A model generated the notes under the pieces. The model worked only from the letters and a program-made list of their open reading frames with translations. It was not told where the DNA came from and did not search any database. This document shows, piece after piece, positions 22,588-35,000 of a stretch of 64,000 nucleotides of DNA; position 1 is the first letter of the stretch; every line of letters begins with the position of its first letter. A program made the translations under genes and the position numbers. The DNA comes from Calvatia gigantea (taxonomy: Eukaryota; Basidiomycota; Agaricomycetes; Agaricales; Lycoperdaceae), in assembly GCA_025093985.1 (NCBI GenBank), contig JACAAK010000008.1, positions 992,001-1,056,000 of the forward strand, in the 5' to 3' direction.

Positions 22588-23335
22588 CTACCAAACAATT
22601 CAACCAGGAAATCTCTGCATACCTGTCTATCTATTGCACAGGAAACCCCTCCACCTGGTCTGAAACACTTCCCATTCTCAAGTTCTCCTATAACTCAAGA
22701 ACACATTCCAATCAAAAACAAATATCTTTTGAACTCATGCATGGAACAAAACCCCATGGGATACCTACAATCCTTGAGGAATCAAACTTTACTACCACTA
22801 AGGAAAGAATAGAATCACTAGACTATGCATGAAGAGAAGCCATTGCTGCCCACAAACTAGCCATGGAATGCATGGAACAACAAATCAGATCTAAATTCAA
22901 ACCCTTCACTCTAGGACAATAAGTGTGGCTTGAACAAAGAAACCTGAAACTCCCATTTAGATTGAACAAAATAGCACCAAAATACCTTGGACTGTTCACA
23001 ATCAAAGAAGTACTGTCACCACTCTCCTACTGACTTGATCTACCTGAAACATGGAAGATCCACAATGTAGTCCATGCCACCTTTCTCTCTGAATACACTG
23101 AAAACCATATCCATGGACTGAATCCAGAACTACCCCTTCCTAACATAATAAAAGGAGAAGAAAAATATGAAATTGAAGGTATTCTAAATCACTGAATCAA
23201 AAATAAACAAAAAGAATACTATATCAAATGGAAAGGTTATGACCACAAAGAAAACTCTTGGGAAAATGAAGCACAACTGTTACCACATGCCTAAGAACTG
23301 TTACAAAAATACCAACAAGAACACTGACTAAAACC
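22588..23335 (+). pseudogene. Ty3/gypsy integrase C-terminus and chromodomain (G2, right piece)
   Basis: The plus strand continues the integrase seen at 3330-3651 (117 bp overlap), then the conserved C-terminal part (YNSRTHSNQ, FELMHGTKP, VWLEQRNL, NKIAPKYLG, VHATFLSEY) and a chromodomain (EYYIKWKGYDHKENSWEN, about 23215-23275). At least five in-frame stops are present (near 22830, 22920, 23032, 23193, 23294). Most are explained by C-to-T or G-to-A transitions at Arg, Gln or Trp codons. CpG is almost absent. Chromodomains steer integration to marked chromatin in chromoviruses. Confidence 0.88.
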
Positions 23336-23411
23336 CACCCCACCCAAACAACAAGAGAGACATAAATAGACAGGAAGCCTACCAACTTCTCTATCATTCT
23401 TCAACAGCATC

Positions 23412-25683
23412 TTGCAAACTAAACCACCAATGGCACCCACCCAGAAAAATTATAAGAAAGGAAAGAAAGCTGCTATTGTAGCCTCATCTCCCTCTCTCTC
23501 TTCAGTCTCCTCCCTCTCCACTAAAAATAATTCCCCAAGAAAAGCTCAATCTCTCCTCTCCTCCCCTCATATTCCTGTATCCAACCCACCCACCATCACA
23601 CCTGTGGACAATGAAACCCCTACCCCAATTCTACCTACTATCCAAATAAATGAACTTCTGAAGAAACTGATCCTTATTCTTTCAAATGCTGTCTTTGCCA
23701 AAGATGAGCTACAACAAATTGCAGACTAGAACAAACACTTACAGGTCAATGTCTTTGTCAATGGTGAATGTATCTACATCCCCCCATCCAACAAATCCTT
23801 CACCAACACTCCCTAGGAGAAACTCATCTACCCCAACCAAATAGGAAGCAGCTCCACTATACCCAAACTTTATTCCCACCAGCCAGACATATGAAACCCA
23901 CCCTGCCACACTGAACCTGGAGACATTCCTACAACCTTTGCTAAGGTCATCTCTGGAACCACTCCTCATACCCCCTTCTATGATGCAAAATCTAACCCTG
24001 GATGACTTTTCTGGTTCTTTAAGCCCAAGTATATCCACCAAATCCAGGTTGACAACCCTACCCCAACACTCCTCTCAGGGCAAGCTGGGATTCTGAAATC
24101 TTGTAGGAAAGAACTTCCTCCTAAACCCTCTGATCTAGCCACCTCTATTGCTGCCTACCTTATCTGGGTTGCAGCCAACCCTGCCAACTAAGACCCTAAC
24201 AGTGCCATCCAGTTCAGTCCAGACTTCACTTCTGATAATGGACCTTCACCCATGGAGCTATGGGCTCAAACTGATTTTTCATTTGAGAGATTATCAAACT
24301 CACTTCCACACTGAATATCTATCTTATGCTAATCAATGAAATCACTGGCACATTATCTGTGACACCATATCACAGCTCAAACATCTTTCTAGGGATTATG
24401 AGCATACTGCTGATAAAGTGGCCTTATTTATCCAGACATCATGAAGCCTTGGACTACCTCAGGCTTACACCTGATATCTCCACAAAAATTGCATTGAGCC
24501 TCTCACACTCAACCAATGAACTGGCCCACTTCTAGTCAGATCACACCAACAAACCCATTCCCCCCAGAGAAAACCCTCCCCTAAATCAAATATACCTACC
24601 CTGGCCCCATCTAGCATTCTCTGATGAACTGACTTGCCCAGAGTGAATTGAGACTGCCATCTACAACCTCATGGCCAACCTGGACCATCTAATAGCACTC
24701 CAAAACTCCAACAAAAACCCCTTCAGTCCAACTCAGAATAAAAAGGAACTCCCATCCAACCCTGAGCCATGAATAATCCCTACTTCGACCTGAAGGCCTT
24801 TTGTGAAAAATGTGCCAAACTCCATCTCCCCACTGTAGGTCACTGGGCAAGCAATTGTGCCCATACCACTTGTCCCATCTGTTGAAAAACCTGCCCCAGA
24901 CATTACCACTGGACTTGTCCCCAGTATTTCTGCCAACTTTGTGAAACCTGTTGAATCTCAATCCATACCACTATGTTGGTTCAGTCTATTTATAGCTGTA
25001 ACAGGTCTTGAGTACTTCACTTTCAGAAAGGTCAATAATAATGGACATTTCAGACTACAGACTATGTACAAGAGTAATATACTGTACTACTGTAGCTGGT
25101 TAGATAACTCTGTATGGAACCTTTTAGTACATACATCATACACAGTATGCACCCTTTATGCTACTGGTAGATAGTGTTACCTCCCTGTTTCAGGTTGTAT
25201 GGTCATGTCACCTAGGACTTAATATATAAGTACCTCTATGTAGTATGAGTTATGTAGACCTCTTGGATACACCCTTCAGGTATAGACACTCCCTCTTCAT
25301 TCTTCAAACATTACCTCTCTTAAGTGTGCTTCGCCTCATACCTTGCCCTCCTCTATGGAGTTGATGGGCTGGTATAAGTCTCTCTGGAATCCTCTGGATC
25401 TCCCTTACATCATCTCCAGATGAGTATGACTACCCTCCACCACTCACACATATACTAGTGTAGTAGTGTGATTATATTGGGATGTTATCTCATTTTCTCA
25501 ACAAAACCCTTAACCTGAGACACAAACCCAAAGATTGTCCAAAACATGCCTATCATGTACAAGCCATAGAGGAAATGAAGCAGTGCTTCCAAAAGCAAAT
25601 CCTCAACAACCCCAGAGACACTTTCAATAATGAGTATTATAATGATGGAGTGTCTCTTGACTACTCTGTCTTGTCAGTGTAAA
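23412..25683 (+). pseudogene. Downstream ORF of G2 with Cys/His-rich C-terminus, split by a solo LTR
   Basis: After the chromodomain, a plus-strand frame starts near 23430 with a Lys/Ser/Pro-rich N-terminus. It continues in one frame to about 24310 with stops TAG, TAG, TGA, TGA and TAA, then shifts frame. The C-terminal part (24775-24943, resuming at 25509) has spaced Cys/His pairs (FCEKCAKLHLPTVGHWASNC, then CPIC and FCQLCE) that look like zinc-binding fingers. The solo LTR at 24949-25503 splits it; a stop follows at 25683. It occupies the same place as the third ORF of G3, but no clear similarity is visible by eye. Function unknown. Confidence 0.6.
24949..25503 (+). repeat. Solo copia LTR (555 bp) with TSD AAACC
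   Basis: Begins TGTTGAATCTC and ends TTTCTCAACA, flanked by a perfect 5 bp duplication AAACC (24944-24948 and 25504-25508). No internal sequence is attached, the result of LTR-LTR recombination. CpG sites of the younger copies are mostly TG or CA here, so it is old. Confidence 0.93.
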
Positions 25684-26276
25684 ATTTTAGAGTAATTTAC
25701 CTAGAGACAGGCTAATGTTACAAATTTACTATGGACTAACCTGAATTTCTCCATTAACATATTAACCTTCTAGAAAGTTTCCTTCCTTTCTTTGTATACC
25801 CTGGTCCAACCTTTATTTATTTATCACATATATTCCTAGTTTACCTTCTTATGGCTCATTCTGAGTCATGTTTCTGTTTATACCTCATATTCCCATTATT
25901 GGACTTCTATCTACTCATCTCTGTTTCTTTTATGACTTGTATCACTTCATCCTATTCATTTACCTATCCCTATGATTCCTTAGCTTACCAATTAACTTGT
26001 AGTAGTCTCTCATTGACTCATACTTCTTTACTACATAATTTCCCATCTCTTATGCATAGCTAGTATATAAACCTTAAGTAGTACCTTTGTATTACCTTAG
26101 GTTATTCTAGTAATAAGCTTCCCTATCTTCACTTGTCTGCTACAAGGTTAACAACCTTAGGGACTACAGTGGCACTTAACTCAGACTTCTCAGACAAGTA
26201 CAAGCTTCTACTCAAGGAAGTGATCTGAAGTCTGCACAGAAGTCATTGAGACTTGCTGAATACTTCTGGACTATAG

Positions 26277-26500
26277 TGTTGAACCTCTCCCTGAGTGGAA
26301 ACAATCCAGGCCTGGTTGTAAAGTAGGGTAATGCATGTAACAACATTCCTTAGACAATTTAGTCAATCTATTCTTTTTTTACTTGAACTACTACTCTCTA
26401 GCAACTCTTTCAAGCTTTACAAGCTATATCCCAGTAAGTATTGACTCCCCTCCACTACTAGCATAGTCTACTGGTGTACTCATCCCAATGCTTATGCCAA
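26277..26500 (+). repeat. Degenerate copia-family LTR remnant
   Basis: Starts TGTTGAACCTCTCC and later shows the family's 3' part (AGTATTGACTCCCCTCCACTAC ... GGTGTACTC), collinear with 22515-22583. The middle is heavily diverged and no target duplication is recognisable. Confidence 0.5.
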
Positions 26501-26628
26501 GCTTGATTTCCTGGCAGGCAACACTCATAAAGTCTCAAAGTCAGTGTTTCAGGCAGCACTTCAGGAGTATGAGAATAGTAGTGAGAATAATGGAGGTAAA
26601 GAGGAAGAGGTAGGAAGATAAGCATTAT

Positions 26629-26696
26629 TATCTTAGTATCTAATCATTATCTTAGTATCTTATCATTATCTTAGTGTCTAATCATTATCTTAGTAT
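26629..26696. repeat. 19 bp tandem repeat, about 3.6 copies
   Basis: Unit TATCTTAGTATCTAATCAT repeated with one or two changes per copy. Related words recur near 27029-27065. It directly precedes a candidate LTR start at 26697. Confidence 0.85.
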
Positions 26697-27444
26697 TGTT
26701 ACAACCTTAGTCTGACTGAACCTCAGGTTGCAACTCAGGCTAAGACTTGAGGGTGAGTAAGGGAAGAGAAACTGTAGAAGTGTACCAAATACAAGGAGGT
26801 GTATGTATACTTAAATACAGGGAGGGTCATCTAGTTGCATAGATGGAGATACTACATGAAACATCTGATTACTATGGCACAGTAGTATGTGAGTCAGTAT
26901 GAGTAGGCACTCAGAGATCACTGATACTAGAATAACTGAAACAGGTACATGGTAGGAACAGAGATAGGAAGTGGCATGACAATGTGATGGGAATGGAAAT
27001 GGGAATGGTAGAATCCACAACAAGTATCTGATCTTTAATATTATCTTGATATCTAATCAGTATCTTGACCTACCCAACACCTAATCAGCTTCTTTGATCT
27101 TTGTTATCATTGATAGCCAATACTCTAATATCACTGGATATAGACAACCAGCCATACTTTGGTGTACATCATAGTATATATTGAGCTGGGGACATTGTAT
27201 ATAAAGCTATAGTATACAATAGTACAACTGTGCTACAGGTGCTACAGTATACTATAGGCATACAGGTGCAGCCTATATAAGACTATAGAATAGTGGGTAC
27301 TAACTATAATGTACTATAAAAAGGGGGGGTTGTACTAGTACTTTGACTTCTATATTGTCTATGTAACTCTCTATGGTAACCCAATTTTTTCCAGATGGTG
27401 GGATAACACTGGATGATTTGAATTATTGAAGTAATGAACATTGG

Positions 27445-28831
27445 TCATTGTGACAGTATGGTGGAAAACCATTGAACAATATAGTTCTGGGTGGCGTCAG
27501 AATAGCCAGGTTTGCAAGATATCCTACAAAGAATGGCCAGGATTAGGCAACATCTCGACATGATAGTATATAAGGCCCAATGATATGCCTTTTGGGTTCC
27601 AAACACAAAGGCAATGAAAATAGCTACTGGAAGGGAGGATCAATAATCTTGTCATATCACACAGGATGTGAAGCATACTCACAAAACGGGAAAATAATTC
27701 CAAAAGCCCCTGTATCTGCATCGGCATCAGGCACTACGAACACACGAGCAGAAAGCCTGGAGACAATTTTAAACCCCAGTCACGAGCAAATCCAATCAAT
27801 TTCTTGTCACTCACGTCAGGGATGTCAGTGTAGAAAGGGTGCAGAATATGAACCTGACCTGAAGGGTCAGGAAGACCCGACGGTCAGTTTGGCTCAAGCA
27901 TTGGAAGGTAGACCAATTTCTATGCATTATGAAACCGGTCCACACTGGAGAGACAGGGAGGAATCTGAGCTTGAATTATGACCTGGGATCGATACAATTG
28001 AAAAATGACATACCTTCCAAGGCGAGCGTAAGTACTAATGAACAGGCAATTGTAGAGGCACACACCAGGCTCCTGGTGATATAACGCTTAGGAGAGCAGT
28101 AAAATTGAGGGTATTTGGAACTTACGGTAAATTGCTATTGATGTGACAATATAAATCGTTATCTGCGAGCTCCACGAACGATATATTTTCTCCGTGGAAG
28201 ATGAACTGAAGGGAGGTTTGTCAGAGTGACGCGCCCGACAGATGTAATCACCTCACCGCCACCGTTTCAATCAGTACTGCCAGGGAGACAATCCAGGGCA
28301 TCACAGCCAGCTATCATGCGGATGAGAAATGTTGGACTTCGGAATTTACTCTTTTGACTCCCACCCAGAAGGTCCTCGAAGAGGTATTTTGTCCAAGACT
28401 ACCGGATTTTAGGTTGGATATAATGAGGTAGAACTAAAGAACTACAATCGGTTTCGTGGCAATACTACGTGGTGGGGGGACACACACACCTCAATATTAT
28501 ATGAAAGCAAGCTACTCCCAGCCCTTGGGTGGCGATTAGATAATACTCAAAATCTTGAGCGAGAAAATGCACTCACAAAGGTGGTGCGGGGTATATAATG
28601 ATCGTCTGGGCAAGGCAAAGCCTCAAGGGCGGCTTTGTGCGCCTCTTGTCTTCCGATCAGGAGTGCATAACCTATCGAGAAAAGCAGCCAGGCAGTCATC
28701 GAACTATACCACCCCCCACTTCTCCGAACGGAGCGAGAAAATATAGCGGGAAGCAGAGTGAAGACAATTAGAAACACGGCAAGTAAGCTGAATGCGTCGA
28801 AGAGACTGACGACGACGTGGTTCGGGACCAT
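27445..28831 (-). CDS. Predicted multi-intron 7TM membrane protein
   Basis: The minus-strand first exon (ATG near 28831) encodes MVPNHVVVSLFDAF followed by a hydrophobic helix and an RRSGGWYSSMTAWLLFSIGYALL segment resembling the first two helices of the large family of basidiomycete hypothetical 7TM proteins. Further exons fit splice consensus: PWIVSLAVLIETVA and FIFHGENISFVELADNDLYC (about 28260-28135), VWTGFIMHRNW ... LQVRFIFCTL (about 27935-27815), VPDADADTGAFGIIFPF (about 27745) and AIFIAFVFGTQKAYHWAL (about 27635), ending at TGA 27447-27445. Membrane location is inferred from hydrophobicity. It is not a STE3 homologue. Two exons between 28600 and 28300 remain unresolved. Confidence 0.5.
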
Positions 28832-30080
28832 GACGACCTTTTACGCGAAACAGAGGTGCAGTTTTGTGAGGCGATAGAACTACGGGGTGTTGGGCAAGAA
28901 ATTTGGGGCGAGGAGGACCAATCTTATAGATGTCGAAAACTTCGCGGCAATTATAGAACGGTGTCGACGGGGAGGAAAGCACCGACAGGAAAACAGCGCA
29001 CTTATCGGATTAGGACCCATACCGCAGAGGTTGTTGTTTTGATGAGGTCTAACCAGATTATCACGCACCTCATCAGGAGCCACGCGGTGATTCGTTAATT
29101 ATATTTTGATCCTGTCCCGTGGTCCTGTATCTGGTCAAGGATGGTCAAACTTCCAGTAGTCCGCGGGCCGTAAATCGTTCACCAAAGCAGCGAAAGAAGA
29201 AAGGTTTCTTGAACGTGGTTTCGGTAGTGTCGAGGTGCGCTGAGCTAATCATTTGGTTCTAACTTCCATCAAGAACACTGGGTCACAATGCCCTCTCAAT
29301 ACATAGGTTAAGCGAGAACGGAGAGAACGGAGCGTGCGTCGCGTTGTCCGTTACTCATGCACATGGACAAGGGGAACCGCGCAACGATCATTCTCATCAT
29401 TCTAGGGATTTGGAAACCTCTGGGTCTCATGGTCCGCACTCAGAACTTCTTTTTCCTTTCTTACACACGCATGTTCGTGATCGCTGTTGATCTTTTAGCC
29501 AGACCACTCTTGATGTTATGGGATTTGATGTAATTGGAGGTTTACGGGATTGTTCAACTTCCGTGTACTTGGTTCTATTTCTACGTTACTTACTCTCAAA
29601 TTAAACACCCATAACCGTTTCAACGTTGGTATCACACTGTCCCTTAACACGCAGTAAAAAACGAGCACGGTATTCGGGCATTGATGCTGGGGATTTACGG
29701 ACCCGTAGTACCCATAACCAGCACCCGAAACTTCCCTGCTTTCCTGATAGGCCACGAAATTGCCGTTGAGTTGTGTTGGTGCAAGCGGAGATGAGTGCCA
29801 CAACAGGCAAAGATTTGGCTCTGCTTGTGAGTCGCCCCCGAATCAACCACCTGTAAACAGACGCGTCATGCTAATATCAGGCCTGATGGCATTGGGCGCG
29901 AGTCTGCTGAGGGTATAGATAAACTTTCCTCTCAATTCAACGCCTTGAGATATCAGAACGCGTAATACAGTCGGTAAGTCCTCAGCAGTTCGTTGTTGCT
30001 CGGGTACTGAAATTGTTAATTTGACATGGATCGCGTTCGCGTACAGTTGTTGTTATCTCCAGTGCCGAACTATCTACATA
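28832..30080. other. Intergenic region, no gene seen
   Basis: Only short overlapping frames without splice-supported continuity. It probably contains the upstream regions of the divergent 7TM gene and RPN9. Confidence 0.5.
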
Positions 30081-31667
30081 ATGACATCGATATTACCTCA
30101 ACCATCCAAACTCGTCCTGGACGAATTCATCGCTCTCGCGTTGAGCAATACACCAGCAGACCTACGTCCCTTTTTCGAGTCTTTCAGAACCCTATATACC
30201 AAGAAGTACGTCGATAAACCCCCTTGTTTCCCCCGACTCATTCTGATCTACATTTGCGTATAGACTATGGCATCAATTGACACAAAAGCTTTTCGAATTC
30301 TTCGACCACCCGCTGAGTCGACCATACCGCGTGGACGTATTCGAACGATTCGTACGAGATTTTGAAGGCAAAATCAATCAACTCAAGTTAGTAGAGATGG
30401 GTGTAAAAGTGTCGAAAGAGATCGATAGTACGTTCTCTCCATCTACACCTCACAGATAGATACCACAATGGTCGTGTAATGACAGATCCGCAAACGCATC
30501 TGGCGTTCTTAACATCCCTCCTCTCGCGTATTGATCACAAAAAATCACAGGAAGCGCATGTATTGCTCTTAGCGACGATCGCACATGCCAAGTTGTTGTT
30601 TGGAGATTTAGAGGGGACGAAGACGGATATGGATGCTGCGTGGAAGGTTTTGGATATCCTTGAGGGTGTGGATGGGGGTGTGAATGCGGCTTATTATGGT
30701 GTTGCGGCGGATTACTACAAAGTATCATGAAATTCTCTTGTATTTGATGTTTCGCTAACCTATCGAGTTTTTACAGGCAAAGGCGGAATATGCGCCTTAT
30801 TACAGAAATTCGCTGCTTTATCTCGCGTGCATTGATCCTGAAAAAGACATGTCAGCAGAAGAAAGGTTGGTGCGTGCGCACGACCTGGGGATTTCGGCGT
30901 TCTTGGCAGATACGATATACAATTTTGGTGAACTGGTACGTGTCTCAAAAACACGTTGTCCAAAGTGTTTATGTATGAAGGAGCTGACGTACGTGTGTAT
31001 ATGTGTGTATATGGGCGTTTATAGCTGATGCATCCAATCTTGGATGCGTTCAACGGGACTCCGCACGAATGGATCAAGAAGTTGCTGTTCACATTCAACG
31101 AAGGCAATATCGGCAAGTTCGAAGCACTTGCCCCATTGTTTCCGCAGGAGGTAAGCAAAAAAGCCACGCAATGTGTACGCGCGTCCCCCCACCGTCATCT
31201 TTTGACGTATCGATTATCTTTTTCGCACATGCGCACTTGCGCATGCACAGCCGATCTTGCAAGAAAATTATGCGTTCTTGAGGCAAAAAATCTGTTTGAT
31301 GGCGTTGATTGAGAGTGTGTTCAAGAGGCCAGCGAATAACCGGACGATGCCTTTCCAGACTATTGCTGAAGAGACACGGTTACCTGTGGATGAGGTGGAG
31401 CATTTGGTAATGAAAGCGCTGAGGTGAGTGGGAGATGAAGTATCTTTGGGACGTTGATGGATTCGCCTCATGGCTGATGTGATGATGTGTCGCAGTTTGA
31501 AGCTAATTCGGGGGTCGTTGGACCAGGTGGAAGAGAAAGCGTATATTACCTGGGTTCAACCTAGAGTATTGTCACGCGAGCAGATTGGACAACTCGGCCA
31601 GAGACTGGAGTCATGGGTACAGAAGTTGAACGGAGTCGAGCAAAGGATAGCAGTTGAGGTGGAGTAG
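30081..31667 (+). CDS. RPN9: 26S proteasome regulatory subunit Rpn9 (PSMD13)
   Basis: A non-catalytic lid subunit of the 26S proteasome, with a PCI domain used for lid assembly. Seven exons fit GT-AG introns and keep frame: 30081-30205, 30264-30427, 30456-30721, 30777-30935, 31025-31150, 31251-31423 and 31496-31667, giving 394 residues, the usual size. Diagnostic stretches: LWHQLTQKLFEFF, AYYGVAADYYK, YYRNSLLYLACID, FNGTPHEWIKKLLFTFNEG, and the PCI winged-helix part ENYAFLRQKICLMALIE ... TIAEETRLPVDEVEHLVMKALS ... GSLDQVEEKAYITWVQPRVL. The start at 30081 is chosen because the longer frame upstream adds nothing conserved. Housekeeping gene; cytosol and nucleus. Confidence 0.95.
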
Positions 31668-31820
31668 AATGAGCGTGGGAATGGTGATGTATGTATGTAG
31701 GGTTGGTTGTTAGAAGTGTTATTTTGGAAAGGCAGACAACGCCGATGCAACGTGCTGCATTTGTTTATTTAATAATTTCCGCTGTTCTTCTTTCCGCGCA
31801 CCATTACCCAACAAACAGCA

Positions 31821-31969
31821 ATGGCCTCTCCGCCCTCTGCTGACTTTTCCTTCACCGCTCCCTTCCCCGCTCTCAAACAACGTAGAGTATCCCTCGCACT
31901 CCCGGCCTCGACGCCTCGCGTCCCCTGGTCCTTCCGCGATGATACCGGTATCGCAGGTCCAAGTTCGGC

Positions 31970-32006
<37 letters not shown>

Positions 32007-35000
32007 CCATCTAGTCCAACAAAGGAACCTAAGAAGGGCAAAATCCGCAAGACCGAGCCGCAGGACCCCACTACACCCTTGCCAGAGAAGAAGCCGAGAA
32101 AGAAATGGTCACCCGAGGAGACTCAGATGCTCGTCGAGGGTTGCAACCGCGTACGTACATACGACTTTTACTTAACAATCCTCTGCTTTTAAGGGTTCAA
32201 CCTGATGATCTTTGGGTAGCACGGTGTCGGTAACTGGAAGACCATTCTAAGCGACCCCACACTCAAGTTTGATAATCGCTCCCCCGTCGATCTCAAAGAC
32301 AGGTATAGGCCCACTCACCCTCGTCTTCCGATCACATTTTTCATTAATTTTAATCCCACACGTGGGTCGCTTGGGTTTATAGGTTCCGTACTTACTTCCC
32401 AGATGCCTACAAGAAACATTACCCCAACGCACGCACACATCTCTCATCCAAAGTCCGCTCCACGCTCCCTGATGGCTCGTCGCTCTTTGAAAAGACGCGC
32501 AGTAAACGTAGGCGTCCGTTCACAGAGGAAGAAGACCGTGCTCTCAAAGCTGGCTATGAGAAGCATGGCACCATCTGGGCAACTATCGTCAAGGACCCTA
32601 TCTTCCAGGAACAGAACCGCCGTTCCACGGACCTACGAGACAGATTCCGTAATGCTTTCCCTGAACTGTACCAGGCTGCTGGGTATAAGCCTAGGAACAA
32701 CACGATTAAGAAGAAAAAGGATACATTTATTGAGGGATCGAGGATTGTTGCTGGTCGTGCGGCAACGGATGATCAACTTGCGTTGAGCAGTTCGGGGACG
32801 ACAGGTCCTGTGCGGGGTGTTAGACGACGGAGAGCCCAGACGAGCCAAGGTATCTTGTTGAGAGGCGGGACGAAGAGTGTGCCTCAGAGCACAGCGCCCT
32901 CGGAGGATGAAGATAGTTCCGCAGAGGATGAGATGAGTTCCAGTATCACTATGCCCCAGACGCCACTGCTTGCAGGCAACTCGTCGTCGACAGATGCCAC
33001 CAAGAAAAGTGGTGGCAGCGGACTCGATTCACATCTTCTTAGCCCTTCTTCGAATATCGAGTGTTCCTTTCCTGGAATTATCGATGATGACGATATGGGA
33101 ATGCGATTGATATCACTTGACCCACTTCCCGACCCTCTTGTCGATTACCCTGCCTTAGACGGTCAGAACCCAGCATCAGCGAGTTCTGGACGGTCAGGGG
33201 TTGACACGCCAACACACGGACACCATACATGGCCATCACCACCACCACAATCAGTATCCAAGGACGCCAACGGCGGTGGTAGAAGTGGGACTAATCCCAA
33301 TGGGAACTCGACCACCTCCAACAGCAACGCTCACACACATAACACACAGGGCGGACCCAAGATTGGTCAATCTGCCTGGAAACCCCAAGACTGGCTTTCA
33401 CCCAACCCCCGCCTTGATCACTCCTTCACAGCGAACGCCAACACCAACGGTAACTGCACACCTGGCACAGGCACCCCTTCGTCGTACTTCTCACCGCCTT
33501 CCCCATTTACAACATTTAATCTCGCACCACTCAACCCTACACACCCACTCTCACCCCCGTCGAACACCACCACCAACCCCGCCAATGCGACCTCCCCGAC
33601 TTCGCCGAACAACACCAACAACGGTAACAACAACTCCCTCATCGGAAACCTCACAACTCTAACAACCCTCAATCTCCCAATGAACAATTACATAAACTAC
33701 TACGGCTCACACCAACACCACGGCGTAATTGAGCGATACGATCTATGGCCTCCATCATCTTCAGCATTATCCCTCTCCTCATCGTTCTCAGCTGTGAACA
33801 ACTCTTCTGCGTGGTCCTCTGCTTTAACAGGTTCTGGAGGTGTTTCGGGACCAGGTTCCCTGAGCGCGTTCAGTTCTTCGTTCGGTGGGGATTTATCCTC
33901 CGAGGTCAGCTTCGGGGATACACAAAGCGCATTTTCGGATGATGGGACCAATCCTGGAGGTGTATTTGGTGGAGATGATGGTGCGACCTATGGTACTGGT
34001 GCTGGGATGAATTACGTTGGTGGTCCCACCAGTGGTACTAACGCTAATGGCGGGGGTGGTGGTTGGGGTGCTAATCGCGCGATTCACTCGGATTATGCTG
34101 GTGATTTGATTTTTGGTGCAAGGGGGTATGGAATTGGAGGTGGATTTGGGTGGTTTGGGAGTGCTTATGCGCCTGGGGGTGGGGCTGCTGGTGCTATTGG
34201 GTCCTCTACCGGCACCAACAACGCCAATGCCAACAATGATAATAACAATACAACGGGTCTGGGGCTCGTGGGTGTACCGAAAGCCAATAGCGAAAGGATC
34301 GGTCGATGGAGGGAAAATTCCGAGGGTGGTGCTGATGGCAGTGGTGGCGAGGTAGAAAGTGAGGTGGTTGGAGATGGGAAGGGGAGTATTAACCCGATGC
34401 AGTTGCATGCCCCGTCCGGGTCTAATGTTGACGAGATTGCGCTGGCGGGGATTAATTTGAATGATGTGGATGTGGACGAGGAGATGGAGGAGGTGATAGA
34501 GGATGACGCTATGGATGGGACTTCGAGTCCTGGTCCCGATCGCAGTGGGAGCCAGGCGATGTCTACAGAGCAGGAGAAACAGCCACCCCGAGGAGATGGG
34601 AATGGGGTCAAGTCGGGGAGTGTGAACGCTTCCCCGGGAAAAGGACGAAGGATCCCCCAAGGACTTGCGCCTCTATCTCCCATTCACTCCCATTCACATC
34701 AGCAGTATCCGCATACACCTACCCATGCACACCACGGCCAACACCACCACCACTCTCTATCGCTATCCCTCGGCTCAGGTGGTATGACTAGATCCACAAC
34801 GCCTGGTCCTAACATGGGTTCGAATTCAGGAGGGAATGTATATGGGGGACGGTTCAGCTTAGACGACCTGGACCTCGTAGACCTAACGCAACAGCAAAAT
34901 CTGGTGGATATGAACAATCTGACGCCACCCGCGACACCGATGATGCAGCATGCTACGACACAGAGTAAGGGTATGAGGAGGTATTCGGTATTTGGTGTTG

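Larger units (their letters stand above)
25690..27440. other. AT-rich retroelement debris without genes
   Basis: No supported gene. It includes a possible decayed LTR start at 25711 (TGTTACAA), a degenerate copia LTR near 26277-26500, a 19 bp tandem repeat at 26629-26696 and a candidate gypsy LTR start at 26697 that shares 18 bases with the G1 LTR. The sequence is nearly CpG-free up to about 27.4 kb, after which base composition changes to that of host genes. Confidence 0.5.

Noticed and set aside
28547..28831. Fourth STE3 receptor
   Set aside because: The helices lack the PLPWH, WAGN and WCDI signatures of STE3 proteins and resemble another basidiomycete 7TM family.
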